A stretch of 64,000 nucleotides of DNA from Enterocloster bolteae (GTDB lineage: Bacteria; Bacillota; Clostridia; Lachnospirales; Lachnospiraceae), in contig NZ_CP022464.2 of NCBI RefSeq assembly GCF_002234575.2, positions 5,084,001 through 5,148,000 of the forward strand, read 5' to 3'. The position numbers and the translations under genes are program-made. Below the pieces are notes generated by a model that saw only the letters and a program-made list of their open reading frames with translations, was not told where the DNA came from and did no database searches. This document shows, in pieces, positions 25,153 to 33,512 of the stretch. Numbering within the stretch: the first letter of the stretch is position 1; each line of letters opens with the position of its first letter.

Positions 25153-26452
25153 GTAATTCCTCCTTTCCATCTGCCGCCTTAGTCCGGCTCTCCCGTTTCT
25201 TCCGGCCGGTTTCTTCCAATCTGGTCTGTACTTGTGTAAACAGTTCCCGTGTCACCAGAGCGGCAAATTTCTTATCCCCAAGGTAAACAGAGTTGGTGAG
25301 GATATTTCGGATGCAGCTGTGGCTCCATGCTGGCCTTCCTTTCTGGTTGGGTATGGACTGATGTACCAGCTCTTTAGCCAGAGTGGTCAGCGATATCCCC
25401 TCCGCATAAGATTGGAATAACATCTGGACGATTGGACCGTATTGTTCATGGATGATTGGCACCTCCTGTCCATCCAGCCAGTATCCGAAGGGGACGCAGT
25501 AACGTATGTTTTTCGATTTCTTATCTTTTGTTTTTATTTCTGGATATTGAAGTACTATCGCATTGTTTATCAGCTCAAATTTCAGGCTTCTGTCTGGCTG
25601 GACCTCTACCCTCTTGATGATTTTGAATATGGATGCCTGGATTGCTATCAACGAATCGAATGCCGTTGCCTGGATGGAACCATCCAATCCCCGAAGGTAA
25701 TCCTCTATCTGACGGGTCAATTCTGTCATCTTTATCTCTTGGTATCTCCTGGCAGCAATCTGAAAATATAGCTGCTCCATCCTTTCATCGTCTTTATTGC
25801 ATCGGTTCCAGCACACATTTAATTCAGATTCCATGCGCTGTCTTTCTTTGATGATTCCGGTCAGTATCTGTTTCGTTTCCTCATGGTACAGGGCCGGCTC
25901 TGTTTTCATCCGCACAAGAGCTTGTAAGAACAGTCCATCCAGTTGCTTCTCTGTCAAGATGGGCATCTTACATGGTTCCTTCGTGGCTGGGTCGTAATGC
26001 CTGCATTTCCAATACCGGACTTTTCTCCTGTCCTCCTTGCCACTCTGCTTATAGATGGAATATACCCCGCCGCAGCTGCTGCATATCAACCGGGCTGTAT
26101 ACATGGATGTTCTCTGAATGGAGCCGGTTGGATGACGCTGGTTCCATAAATCCCGGGAGCGTTTCAGATGTTCCTGTACCCGTTTAAACTGCTCGTCTTC
26201 AATCATTCTCGGGTACGGTTCCACTCCCAGATAGTCCTTGTTACGCAATATTTTCCGGATAAGGGCGGGTGTCCAAGATGGTTTCCCATGGACGGATGGT
26301 ACCTTCTTGTCCTTTAGCATCCCAGCTATTTTTTTGATAGATTCCCCTCCATCATATGCATCAAAGATAAGGTGTACAGCCTCACTCTGCTCTGGATTCA
26401 TTCTCATGTATCCGTCAACCAGACGGTACCCGTAGGTGATATAGTTGTTCAT
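25094..26452 (-). CDS. Catalytic-domain-less recombinase paralog (DNA-binding only)
   Basis: 452 residues that begin directly in a Recombinase domain (GYRLVDGYMRMNPEQSEAVH), followed by a zinc ribbon (ICSSCGGVYSIYK), a coiled coil, and a second Recombinase-type domain near the C-terminus (YCVPFGYWLDGQEVPIIHEQ, then IRNILTNSVYLGDKKF). No resolvase domain, no CRVS serine and no SRFARN motif is present. The ATG has GGAGGG 8 nt upstream, so the short N-terminus is genuine and not a truncation; the copy at 58617-59960 has the same structure. Probably an accessory factor that places the two catalytic recombinases on their sites (inference). Confidence 0.88.
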   Translation of the reverse strand: MNNYITYGYRLVDGYMRMNPEQSEAVHLIFDAYDGGESIKKIAGMLKDKKVPSVHGKPSWTPALIRKILRNKDYLGVEPYPRMIEDEQFKRVQEHLKRSRDLWNQRHPTGSIQRTSMYTARLICSSCGGVYSIYKQSGKEDRRKVRYWKCRHYDPATKEPCKMPILTEKQLDGLFLQALVRMKTEPALYHEETKQILTGIIKERQRMESELNVCWNRCNKDDERMEQLYFQIAARRYQEIKMTELTRQIEDYLRGLDGSIQATAFDSLIAIQASIFKIIKRVEVQPDRSLKFELINNAIVLQYPEIKTKDKKSKNIRYCVPFGYWLDGQEVPIIHEQYGPIVQMLFQSYAEGISLTTLAKELVHQSIPNQKGRPAWSHSCIRNILTNSVYLGDKKFAALVTRELFTQVQTRLEETGRKKRESRTKAADGKEELRAKGGTNRRGHPGNLEPDR

Positions 26453-26467
26453 ATGGCATCCCTCCTG

Positions 26468-28045
26468 TCATAGGACTGGCTCATATAGGTTAAGTCCGCA
26501 CCGCAGATGGAAGCCCAGCTCCCGTTCCTTTCCCACTGAGACTTCCCGGACCAGGAGGATAAACTGGTCACCATCGAACGCCTGCATCTTCCCATCATAT
26601 CCCTGGAGCTGATGCAGGGTGGCCTGTAATCCTGTGATGGTATCCTGGTGGATACCTCTACTGTACAGCTGTTTCTCTTCTGACCTGCATCTGCTTAGCT
26701 CTCGTTCAATCTTCCGGCTCTCCTCAAAATAAAGAGCAGAGTCGATACACTCATTTGCTTTTAACTGCCTGAGTATATGTCTCTGCTCTTTTAGTTCCAG
26801 TTTCTTTTGATTTAAGGTATCCAATGCCTCATGAAGTCCATTGGTCTCCTGCATCTTCTTCATCCCCCGGATGACTGGGTCCAATATCTCGTCCGCGTAC
26901 TCTTTCAGAGTATTAAAGGCATTCACAAACGTGTTTTTTATATCCGCTTCCCAAATCTCATTGGTATAGCACTGGCATGCCTCTGACCGGTGGCCCGGAC
27001 ATCTCCACTTGATGGACACTCCCTTTCGTCTCTGCTCCTTCTTACGGATGAAGGCTCTCCCGCATTCCCCGCACACCACCTTCCCGCTTAGGATATAGGC
27101 TTCTCCACATCCACGCGGGTTCATCTTGGCCTGTCTGCCAAGACGGTGCTCCTTTATCTGTTGTAACCTCATCTGTTCATTCCTACTTAGGATGCCTTCA
27201 TGGTCATCCCTTATAAAGTACTGTGGCTTCTTCCCACAGTTTTTCTCTGTCCGGTACGGCACCGTCCCAGTCGAATAGGTCTTCTGGTGAAGACAATCAC
27301 CCACTGTTTTCTCGTTGAACAGGATCCGAAGGACTGCCTCGGAAGACCAGAGCCCGCCATAAGGCGCCGGTACTCGGTTTCCATTCAGGTATTCGGCTAT
27401 CCTCACCCCGCTCATCCCATTCATGTACATGCTGGCCATCCTGCGGACCCATGCTGCCTCATCCTCCTTGACAGCCAGTTCCTTCTCTTCATCCTTATCG
27501 TAACCATACGGCCGTCTGCTTATCACGAATGTACCATGCCGGAACCGGTTCACCGCTGACCAGTGGATGTTTTGGGATATGTTCTCTGACTCCTGCTGTG
27601 CAACCGCACCGTATACGGTCAGGATTCCCTCGCTCTCCTCCGTCATGGTATTCAGGCGTTCCTTCTCGAAATACACACTTACCCCTATTTCCTTCAGATG
27701 GCGGACCGTGGATAAGGTGTCCACTGTGTTCCTGGCAAACCGGGTGATTGATTTGGTCAGTATGAGGTCTATCCTTCCTTTTTCACATTCCTCCAGCATC
27801 CGCCGGAAGTCCTCCCTCCCCCATCGGCTAGTTCCGCTTATTCCCTCGTCCGCATATATCCCGCAGAATTCCCAGGCCGGATTTTTCTGGATAAGTCCTC
27901 TATAATACTCCATCTGTGTGTCGTAAGAGTGATACTGGCCATCGTCATCCGTGCTCACACGGCAGTATGCACACACCCGTATGCTCCGTATCTCGTATCC
28001 TGTATGTCCCGGTTCGGCCTTTGGGATGCATAATACTTCTGCCAC
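26468..28045 (-). CDS. Large serine recombinase (third of triad by position, complete)
   Basis: A 525-residue recombinase. Resolvase domain with catalytic Ser in VCAYCRVSTDDDGQYHSY, DEGISGTSRWGREDF and the arginine motif SITRFARNT; Recombinase domain (WVRRMASMYMNGMSGVRIAE); zinc ribbon (VVCGECGRAFIRK, CPGHRSEACQC); C-terminal coiled coil rich in E/Q/K. GTG 28045 is preferred as start (AAGGAGG at 7-8 nt); the frame extends 15 codons upstream from an ATG without a good site. It is the first recombinase transcribed, ending 15 bp before the middle gene. Confidence 0.92.
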   Translation of the reverse strand: MAEVLCIPKAEPGHTGYEIRSIRVCAYCRVSTDDDGQYHSYDTQMEYYRGLIQKNPAWEFCGIYADEGISGTSRWGREDFRRMLEECEKGRIDLILTKSITRFARNTVDTLSTVRHLKEIGVSVYFEKERLNTMTEESEGILTVYGAVAQQESENISQNIHWSAVNRFRHGTFVISRRPYGYDKDEEKELAVKEDEAAWVRRMASMYMNGMSGVRIAEYLNGNRVPAPYGGLWSSEAVLRILFNEKTVGDCLHQKTYSTGTVPYRTEKNCGKKPQYFIRDDHEGILSRNEQMRLQQIKEHRLGRQAKMNPRGCGEAYILSGKVVCGECGRAFIRKKEQRRKGVSIKWRCPGHRSEACQCYTNEIWEADIKNTFVNAFNTLKEYADEILDPVIRGMKKMQETNGLHEALDTLNQKKLELKEQRHILRQLKANECIDSALYFEESRKIERELSRCRSEEKQLYSRGIHQDTITGLQATLHQLQGYDGKMQAFDGDQFILLVREVSVGKERELGFHLRCGLNLYEPVL

Positions 28046-28136
28046 TTGCTGTGCCTCCTTTCCTCCGTTTTCAACAAGACACATTACCACACTTCCTGCA
28101 CCATATCAAGTATCAGTTCTCCAAATCTTCACATTT

Positions 28137-28286
28137 TTATACAACATGTTGGGAACATATCCTCTGGTACTTCCGAAGGACCATGTCATACATGACAGGG
28201 TCAATCAGTCTTTGGCGCAGCAGCTCATCCAGTATCTTCTGTACTTCTCTGAATCGCAGGTGTGGAAGCAGCTCAATTGTTTCCAT
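28137..28286 (-). CDS. 49-residue SHOCT-like small protein
   Basis: ATG with GGAGG 4 nt upstream. The sequence ELLPHLRFREVQKILDELLR then a short helix resembles a SHOCT-type two-helix motif (family assignment tentative). Its start overlaps the 55-residue gene by 14 bp, indicating coupling. It lies just ahead of the recombinase triad on the same strand and is identical in copy 2. Confidence 0.55.
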   Translation of the reverse strand: METIELLPHLRFREVQKILDELLRQRLIDPVMYDMVLRKYQRICSQHVV

Positions 28287-28440
28287 AGTTCCTCCAGGAA
28301 TACTCTATTTCCATCTCACGGATTTCTTCATGTGTATCGCTCCTGAAGCTGTTATGGGAATGCCCATCTGTAACACCTTCATCCATTCTGGCCTCGTTCC
28401 ATTCCACATCCATGCAGTCATCCCGGAAGAACGGCTGCAT
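28273..28440 (-). CDS. 55-residue acidic small protein
   Basis: Starts MQPFFRDDCMDVEWNEARMD and ends in ...EYSWRNYGNN. No family recognised. The ribosome site is modest (AGAAGG about 15 nt upstream). Support comes from protein-like composition, the 14-bp overlap with the SHOCT-like gene, and perfect conservation at 61781-61948 (though the whole block is identical there). An 88-codon frame overlaps it in another phase and cannot be real over the same stretch if this one is. Confidence 0.45.
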   Translation of the reverse strand: MQPFFRDDCMDVEWNEARMDEGVTDGHSHNSFRSDTHEEIREMEIEYSWRNYGNN

Positions 28441-28571
28441 GATCTGGCATCGAACCCACCTTCTCTCTGTCTCTTATTTGTGCTTCTATTTGACACTACT
28501 CCCCGAAGCTTGTCCAGAAGGATACCTGGACAGGGCAGCCAGTCCGCCTGCCTGCAGCGTACAGGCATCAT
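28305..28571 (-). CDS. Alternative 88-residue frame (low support)
   Basis: A frame with ATG-ATG start behind a strong GGAGGAGGTGG site, starting MMPVRCRQADWLPCPGILLD. The first 40 residues look coding; the second half reads as the shadow of the 55-residue gene. Possibly a short gene whose true end is earlier in an ancestral form, or a leader. Confidence 0.3.
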   Translation of the reverse strand: MMPVRCRQADWLPCPGILLDKLRGVVSNRSTNKRQREGGFDARSCSRSSGMTAWMWNGTRPEWMKVLQMGIPITASGAIHMKKSVRWK

Positions 28572-28871
28572 AGGAATTCCACCTCCTCCGGGTTCTCCGG
28601 GGGCCGCCCTCATTGCGTGGTCCCCGGCCAAGGGGGCTGTGACTGGACGGAAGTATCATTGTCAGCTGTCCGGGATTATGGCGATTCAACCCTGCTTATG
28701 ATTGATTGGGAGTCGGGTGTGTGCCGCTCTTGCCTTAAGATGTAACACACATTCATGGACAGGACCATGTCCTGCAGGCAGTCATCGCGCACCCCTCACG
28801 TCGCTTTCGTTCCTCACGACCGGACAGCCAATGTAACGGATTGGCTGGATATGAAGTTGTCAATGTACGAC

Positions 28872-28895
28872 GGACGGCTTACTCCCGTCCTTTTA
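28872..28895 (+). terminator. Terminator-like hairpin
   Basis: GGACGG (28872-28877) pairs with CCGTCC (28885-28890), followed by TTTTATT. No plus-strand gene is known upstream, so it may end an unannotated transcript from the identical block. Confidence 0.5.
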
Positions 28896-29004
28896 TTCAG
28901 GCCTGTATGAATCATTTTTTCTTTTGTGGATTATAATATATCCAGTCTCCCACTTAAGAGATGGACCGGTTATACCCCATTCTCTCCTTCCATTCCGGGT
29001 TTTC

Positions 29005-29555
29005 AAAAAATACCCCTCTACTATTTAAAAGCCGAAAAATAGGCCTACTGATAACCAACTTACTTACAAAAACTTTATTAACCTCCCCTGAATTCTTCTG
29101 CAATCTTTCCCTTCAAAATGCCTGCAAAAAATATCCCCCTACTTTTAGAGGTAAAAAAAGGGCCTCCTGATAACCAAACTTTTTCTTAAATATATATAAA
29201 CTTCTCTGAAACGCAGGTATTGAAGCAGCTCTTTTCTTCCTTCATGCGAATCCTTCAGATAACTTCGTTGGGTCAACCTCCCCTGTATTTATACATTCCC
29301 CTCTCATGAATGGGCAATTTCAATGGAGATGGACTTATGTTTTTCTTTACAAATGCATGGACGAGCCAGTTCCTCATCCTCTTCTAAAAAATATCCCCCT
29401 ACTACTAGTGGTAAAAAATAGGCCTTCTGATAACCAGATTTCTTCTTACGATTTTCTTAAGATACACAAGTTCGGTATACAACCAGACTTGCAGATTACA
29501 TTTCCAAAAAAATACCCCTCACTATTAGTCCAGTTTCAGCCCCCTTTTGATAACC
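29005..29555. repeat. Degenerate repeat array, four units
   Basis: Four ~50-bp units at 29005-29056, 29126-29175, 29386-29435 and 29506-29555, each running from an A-run plus TA-CCCC-TACTA to GGCCT-CTGATAACC. Unit spacing is about 120 bp with one doubled gap. On the minus strand units 1-3 encode variants of the peptide LVIRRPIFY followed by or near a stop, so they look like tails of a decayed small-gene family. Copy 2 has five units. Confidence 0.75.
29145..29292 (-). pseudogene. Broken copy of the 45-residue ORF found intact in copy 2
   Basis: Corresponds to 62660-62797 but the start codon has become ATA and a 10-bp insertion shifts the frame. The 3' part still encodes ELLQYLRFREVYIYLRKSLV. 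Shares YLRFREV/HLRFREV with the SHOCT-like protein. Confidence 0.55.
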
Positions 29556-29589
29556 TCAAAAATTCATTTTCGTTAAAAGTGCACATATA

Positions 29590-29800
29590 ACTTTGGTTAT
29601 TTTTACTCAGTTTGTCACGCCTCAAATGGTTTATATTCTTTCCCTCTGTACTAGATATTCCATTGGGTACTTCTTGGCGGGCCACCATGGGCCAGGGCAT
29701 GGCCCACCGGATAGACAGACTCCACCCTTGGCGTGGCATGTATTTTTTTGTACGGGAGCTGCCTGTATTTGATTTTTTTCGCCTCTGTTTTCCTCTCTAA
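29590..29800. other. Conserved GC-rich intergenic segment
   Basis: Conserved in copy 2 (63230-63435). Contains strong self-complementary sequence (GGGCC near 29690 pairing with GGCCC at 29700). Short minus-strand frames exist in two phases, but neither has a ribosome site or family match. Possible structured RNA or regulatory DNA. Confidence 0.3.
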
Positions 29801-29805
29801 ACAAA

Positions 29806-29833
29806 CAAAAAGCCGCCACATAATATGACGGCT
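29806..29833 (-). terminator. Rho-independent terminator of the 94-residue gene
   Basis: On the minus strand AGCCG...CGGCT (29833-29829 with 29815-29811) is followed by TTTTTGTTTG. It lies 18 bp past the stop of the 94-residue gene. Confidence 0.75.
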
Positions 29834-29850
29834 ACCCTCAAAACATACTA

Positions 29851-30135
29851 TCACATATCCCGTATCATCTTCATCAACCGTATCCCATCCTTTACCCCTT
29901 CCTCATACAGATACAGCTGACACATCCCATTTCCATCCAGCATGTCATCAATACAATCCTCTATGGCCTCCCTCTGCTCCTTGGTGATTTCCTTCATCCA
30001 ATGGTCCATCCGTTCGTTCAGCTTGTGGTCTGCTTTCTTTTCTTCCTGTGTCTTTTCTTCCTGCCATCGGGTTACCAGCCATTCTACCCTGGTTGCTATG
30101 ACTTCCTCACATTGTTCCCTCGTAGTTTTCTTCAT
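29851..30135 (-). CDS. 94-residue helical protein of the recombination module
   Basis: Starts MKKTTREQCEEVIATRVEWL with GGAGGAG 5 nt upstream (the frame extends 32 codons further without a site). Highly charged and helical; EAIEDCIDDMLDGNGMCQLY and a C-terminal LMKMIRDM follow. No family recognised. A copy with a handful of changes is at 63486-63770. It has its own terminator and is the first gene of the module in transcription order. Confidence 0.7.
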   Translation of the reverse strand: MKKTTREQCEEVIATRVEWLVTRWQEEKTQEEKKADHKLNERMDHWMKEITKEQREAIEDCIDDMLDGNGMCQLYLYEEGVKDGIRLMKMIRDM

Positions 30136-30238
30136 GGACACTCCTCCTTCCGCCAACACCATATCGAATATCCCGGCGGAAGTCCATATCCACATGTCAT
30201 AAAGATTCTGCTCCAAATACGTCAGAACCACCTACAGG

Positions 30239-30401
30239 GTGCACCTATAAATACGCCATTTTCCTTGTACTTGCGTGGTCTCCAGTCAAAACCGACCACC
30301 TGACAGGTGACCAAGGCTCCAAACAGGTGCACCTTTGTGGAAGCAGAAAAACGCCCGCATTGCGGGCGATTGTGGCCGGGAGGGGCGCCTTTAGGTGCAC
30401 C
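30239..30401. promoter_or_regulatory. Three GGTGCACC palindromes upstream of the 94-residue gene
   Basis: Identical 8-bp palindromes at 30239-30246, 30326-30333 and 30394-30401, with a further CACCTGACAGGTG near-palindrome at ~30297-30309. The first two recur in copy 2. They may be operators or recombinase contacts. Confidence 0.45.
30345..30368 (-). terminator. Hairpin terminator, minus strand
   Basis: GCCCGC-AAT-GCGGGC stem (CGCCCGC 30352-30358 with GCGGGCG 30362-30368) followed on the minus strand by TTTTTCTGC. It would stop transcripts coming from the sugar operon side. Confidence 0.65.
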
Positions 30402-30829
30402 TCCCTTTAACCTGCACACAAATCGAACGGGGGATACGGTTTGATTCATGGCGACGAATGCGACGTTAAGATATCAATTATTCTTATCCAAAAGGGGCTT
30501 TCTTATATTGGGCCAATTTAGCCAGATTTATTGCGGTATGGCCCATTACTCCATCCCTTGCCCCAAAAGCCAACACAGTGGCTTACAGAGCGTTACAAAG
30601 TCCTAATTCAAGCCGTCTTTTCGAAACGCTTTACAGCTTATACTCAATTAATACTTCCTTTTTATAGTATCTAGGATAATTCCCTTTCGCTGTCTCTCAA
30701 ATAATGACACACAAGTAGATAACTATACTAAAAGTATATATGATTCAAGATAACCATTCAAATTTTTTACTCTAGTTATCATGATTTAAAAACCCGTTAT
30801 CCCCACCTGCACCAATGTAAAACTATCAA
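30402..30829. other. AT-rich intergenic stretch after the sugar operon
   Basis: No gene seen. Inverted GATAAC (30753-30758) and GTTATC (30775-30780) could form the operon terminator. Otherwise nothing recognisable. Confidence 0.4.
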
Positions 30830-31606
30830 TCACAGAAAAGCTTGCAAAATAACCGCCGTATCTCTGTATGCCCGTTTCCAATCCTCCGGAATATCAGCTT
30901 CAATTGTTAAAGTTCCTTGATATCCGGATTCTTTTAAGACATCCAAAAATTCCGTATAATCAAAATCATCGTTGGCGTTTGGGAAGGGACGCTCGGGATA
31001 CGAGATTGGGTAGTCCATGTGTATATGGTGTACATAATCTGAATAGGACACGATATCCGTTAGCGGCTCTTTTGCCCAAACCAAATGACGTAAATCAGCC
31101 ATTGTGAACAGATTTGGCATATCTACCTCCCGGATAATCCGTACCGCCTCCGGCAGTGAGTTAATATAGTTGGAATACATAGGACCAAGGGGTTCCAAGA
31201 TAACCTCTACATCATAATTACCTGCAATCTCTGCAAACATGCGCATAAAGTCAATAAACCGATTTTCTTTTTTAATGCTGGTTTCATCTATGAGCAGACG
31301 AGCCTTACCATTTCCAATAATAATCCTGTCCATCCCAAGTAACTTCGCCCTATGACAAGCATGCTCAAGATAAGCCTTATATTCCAATGCGTTAAAAGAA
31401 TCCGTAAAAAACCATGGCTTGGCAACCGGAAGCGCCCTTGCTCCTGTCAGCACCGGAAAACCAATCTCATGCACCTTATCACAAAAAATACGAAACTCAT
31501 TTTCTGTCAATGCTTCAATCTCCGGTACATCCAGTTCCGCATAATCAAATCCAGCCTGCCGGATATTATCATAGTCTGCGATTCGTCCAAAGCCGCCTAA
31601 TCTCAT
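30830..31606 (-). CDS. Sugar phosphate isomerase/epimerase (AP_endonuc_2 TIM barrel) 4
   Basis: 258 residues, xylose-isomerase-like TIM barrel. The usual metal-ligand set is visible: Glu in VEVILEPLG, Asp in TMADLRHLVW, His in VHHIHMDYP and Glu in LTIEADIPE. Likely acts on a keto-sugar or sugar acid by epimerisation, isomerisation or dehydration. Last gene of the 15-gene operon, 24 bp after the MocA-type gene. One of four barrels in the operon. Confidence 0.85.
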   Translation of the reverse strand: MRLGGFGRIADYDNIRQAGFDYAELDVPEIEALTENEFRIFCDKVHEIGFPVLTGARALPVAKPWFFTDSFNALEYKAYLEHACHRAKLLGMDRIIIGNGKARLLIDETSIKKENRFIDFMRMFAEIAGNYDVEVILEPLGPMYSNYINSLPEAVRIIREVDMPNLFTMADLRHLVWAKEPLTDIVSYSDYVHHIHMDYPISYPERPFPNANDDFDYTEFLDVLKESGYQGTLTIEADIPEDWKRAYRDTAVILQAFL

Positions 31607-31630
31607 AAAATTTTCCCTTTCCTCTTCTTG

Positions 31631-32602
31631 TTATAATCCTGCTTTTGCGTTCATATCATCAAGAATCCTGTTAACATCCAGCATCTCTTTTAACGATGCG
31701 CGGGGTTTAGCCCCAGTCAACCAATCGTTCAATGTTGTCTTTGTATAAACAGTGTAGTATATGTCACTATCCGTGTTTAACGGAATACCCACTGGCTCTC
31801 TATCATATTCCCTGATTTCCAGACGGTTCTCCGCAAGTATATAATACCCATTCTCTGTGACAATTGTCCAGCGGTTCTCCCGTTTCGATTCCTCCGACAT
31901 GGGATAAGCATAGCCGCTTTCCAAAAGCAGGGAAGTTCCATTTGGCAGCTTCAGCAATGAAGTCGCATAAGTCTCAATGTCATATGGAGAACTATATTGA
32001 TAAGCGGACGCTAATGTTTTGGCGCTGCAACTGTCTGTCAAAAACAAAGCCATATCTATAAAATGGACACCCAGATTAGTCATGCATCCTCCTCCTGCTG
32101 TACGTTGTGAAAGCATCCAGGAAGAAGTCTCCAGATAGCGGGATGGAGGACCTGCAATAAAACGATAGGACATATGAGTAATTGGTTTGGTAAGATATTT
32201 GTTTTTCAGCTCATTAACAGTATCACTATAGCGCCAGACAAAAGGAATGGAACAAAAACCGTTCTTTTTCTCACAAAATTCATATAAGGATTCCACCTCG
32301 CCAGCATTCATGCCGGCTGGTTTTTCCATTGAGAATGGGATGCCCAGCTTTAAAAGATATTCCGCAGTGTCTTTCATCCGGTAGTGAGGCGCAAATGCAA
32401 ATACGAAATCGGGCTTTGTTTCCATTACCATCTGACGGTAATCCTGATATGCAGGGCAGCTGTACTTCCCGGCATAGCGTTCAGCGATACCAATGTTATC
32501 ATCACTGATACCGACTACCGAATTCTCAGGAAGTCCCGGAAGATACAGCGGTAAATGCCAATGACTGACTCCTAGCAAGGCAATCTTCATCTTTTCACTC
32601 AT
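31631..32602 (-). CDS. Gfo/Idh/MocA-family oxidoreductase 3
   Basis: 323 residues: Rossmann start MKIALLGVSHWHLPLYLPGL, the EKP motif in PFSMEKPAGMNAG, and a C-terminal alpha/beta substrate domain with GGGCMTNLGVHFIDMALFL (the usual GxxxDxGxHxxD pattern is changed to N-L-G-V-H). NAD(P)-dependent oxidation of a sugar, inositol or glycoside is the family reaction. ATG 32602 is used (GGGGGA upstream). Lies between two TIM barrels. Confidence 0.87.
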   Translation of the reverse strand: MSEKMKIALLGVSHWHLPLYLPGLPENSVVGISDDNIGIAERYAGKYSCPAYQDYRQMVMETKPDFVFAFAPHYRMKDTAEYLLKLGIPFSMEKPAGMNAGEVESLYEFCEKKNGFCSIPFVWRYSDTVNELKNKYLTKPITHMSYRFIAGPPSRYLETSSWMLSQRTAGGGCMTNLGVHFIDMALFLTDSCSAKTLASAYQYSSPYDIETYATSLLKLPNGTSLLLESGYAYPMSEESKRENRWTIVTENGYYILAENRLEIREYDREPVGIPLNTDSDIYYTVYTKTTLNDWLTGAKPRASLKEMLDVNRILDDMNAKAGL

Positions 32603-32619
32603 TTTTTCCCCCTTCGGAA

Positions 32620-33498
32620 TCAAAAAAGTATACTTTTTAAATAGTCAATCGATTTTTTCATTCCAATGGACGCATCCGGAATGTCATCCGGATGCCACCT
32701 TCTCTCATATTCCAGAGAAAGCCACCCATCATATCCGTGAGCCTTCACGGATTTCAGTATTGCAGGCCAGTCTAAAATGCCTTCTCCCACAATACGAGTG
32801 CGCACATTTCTCTCTGATTCATCCGGATGGGATACGTCAGATGATACAAAATCCTTACCTTCCAAAAATACCAAGTCTTTTACATGCATATAACTGACAT
32901 ATTGCTGCTGTAGAGAAATGGCCTCTTCATATCCTTCATTTCCCGTAAAGGTCAGATTGGCCTGGTCATATAGGATGCGGACTGCCGGGTGGTCAATATC
33001 CCGGATTAATGCGGCACTATCCTTTGCAGATACCGCCATTGTATTAAAATGATTTTCAACGATTAACACAACATCCTTCTGGGCAGCCAGATTACCCAGA
33101 TACCGCAGTGATTCTATCAGTTTCTCTCTTCGTTCTTCCAACTTTTGTGTATCCCCTGCCAAAAGATTCCCACCATAAATACGAATGTAATGCGCATTCA
33201 GATACTGGCAATAATCAATCACGTTACGAATACTTTCGATTTCCGCCTGTCGAACTTCTTTATCAAGTGAATTAAAGTAGGAGTTATATGGAGTCAGGCA
33301 GGAAATTTCAATTTCATTTTCCTCTGCACAACGCTTCACAATAGAAAGGCTTTTTTCATCACAATCACAAGGAATTCCTGAACAGTATCCATCCTGAACA
33401 ACAATTTCTGCTCCATCCGCTCCAATCCTATGAAACAGCTCAATTGCTTCGTTCACCGTATATTCCGGCGTACCCATTGTATGTCCGGCAATTTTCAT
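32620..33498 (-). CDS. Sugar phosphate isomerase/epimerase (TIM barrel) 3
   Basis: 292 residues. Ligand pattern: Glu in VVLIVENHFNTM, Asp in RILYDQANLTF, His in YMHVKDLVF and Glu in WLSLEYERRW. The start ATG (33498) has AGGAG 5 nt upstream; a GTG four codons earlier is possible. Probable metal-dependent keto-sugar epimerase or isomerase. Follows a Gfo/Idh/MocA gene by 14 bp, a pairing seen twice in this operon. Confidence 0.87.
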   Translation of the reverse strand: MKIAGHTMGTPEYTVNEAIELFHRIGADGAEIVVQDGYCSGIPCDCDEKSLSIVKRCAEENEIEISCLTPYNSYFNSLDKEVRQAEIESIRNVIDYCQYLNAHYIRIYGGNLLAGDTQKLEERREKLIESLRYLGNLAAQKDVVLIVENHFNTMAVSAKDSAALIRDIDHPAVRILYDQANLTFTGNEGYEEAISLQQQYVSYMHVKDLVFLEGKDFVSSDVSHPDESERNVRTRIVGEGILDWPAILKSVKAHGYDGWLSLEYERRWHPDDIPDASIGMKKSIDYLKSILF

Positions 33499-33512
33499 GT
33501 GTCTCCTCACCT

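Larger units (their letters stand above)
28080..28913. repeat. ~830-bp block identical in both modules
   Basis: Base-by-base reading finds no difference from 61588-62421, although recombinase genes on one side and the repeat array on the other differ at many positions. It holds the small ORFs and 28580-28913, a GC-rich non-coding part with several hairpins (GCCAAT/ATTGGC at ~28826-28844, CAGGAC/GTCCTG at ~28758-28773). Candidate recombination target, structured RNA, or gene-conversion tract. Confidence 0.75.
22966..30368 (-). mobile_element. Serine-recombinase module, copy 1
   Basis: About 7.4 kb that recurs as a direct repeat at 56489 to the window end, same gene order, roughly 90-100 percent identical by eye. 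Contents on the minus strand: 94-residue gene, repeat array, small ORFs, three serine recombinases, shared spacer, 95-residue gene and vapD start. Homology on the left ends in vapD; the right limit cannot be set because copy 2 runs off the window. Confidence 0.8.

Noticed and set aside
27916..28701. A 261-codon plus-strand open frame present in both modules
   Set aside because: It is antisense to the start of a recombinase gene and the small ORFs, with no ribosome site. Its conservation follows from DNA identity of the block.
29005..29555. Possible CRISPR array
   Set aside because: Repeat units are long and degenerate, spacing is irregular, inter-unit DNA is conserved between copies and no cas gene is present (VapD is only a Cas2-like fold).
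29536..29819. Short minus-strand frames in two phases (62-67 codons)
   Set aside because: No ribosome sites; they overlap a palindromic GC-rich segment and a terminator, so structure is the likelier cause of conservation.
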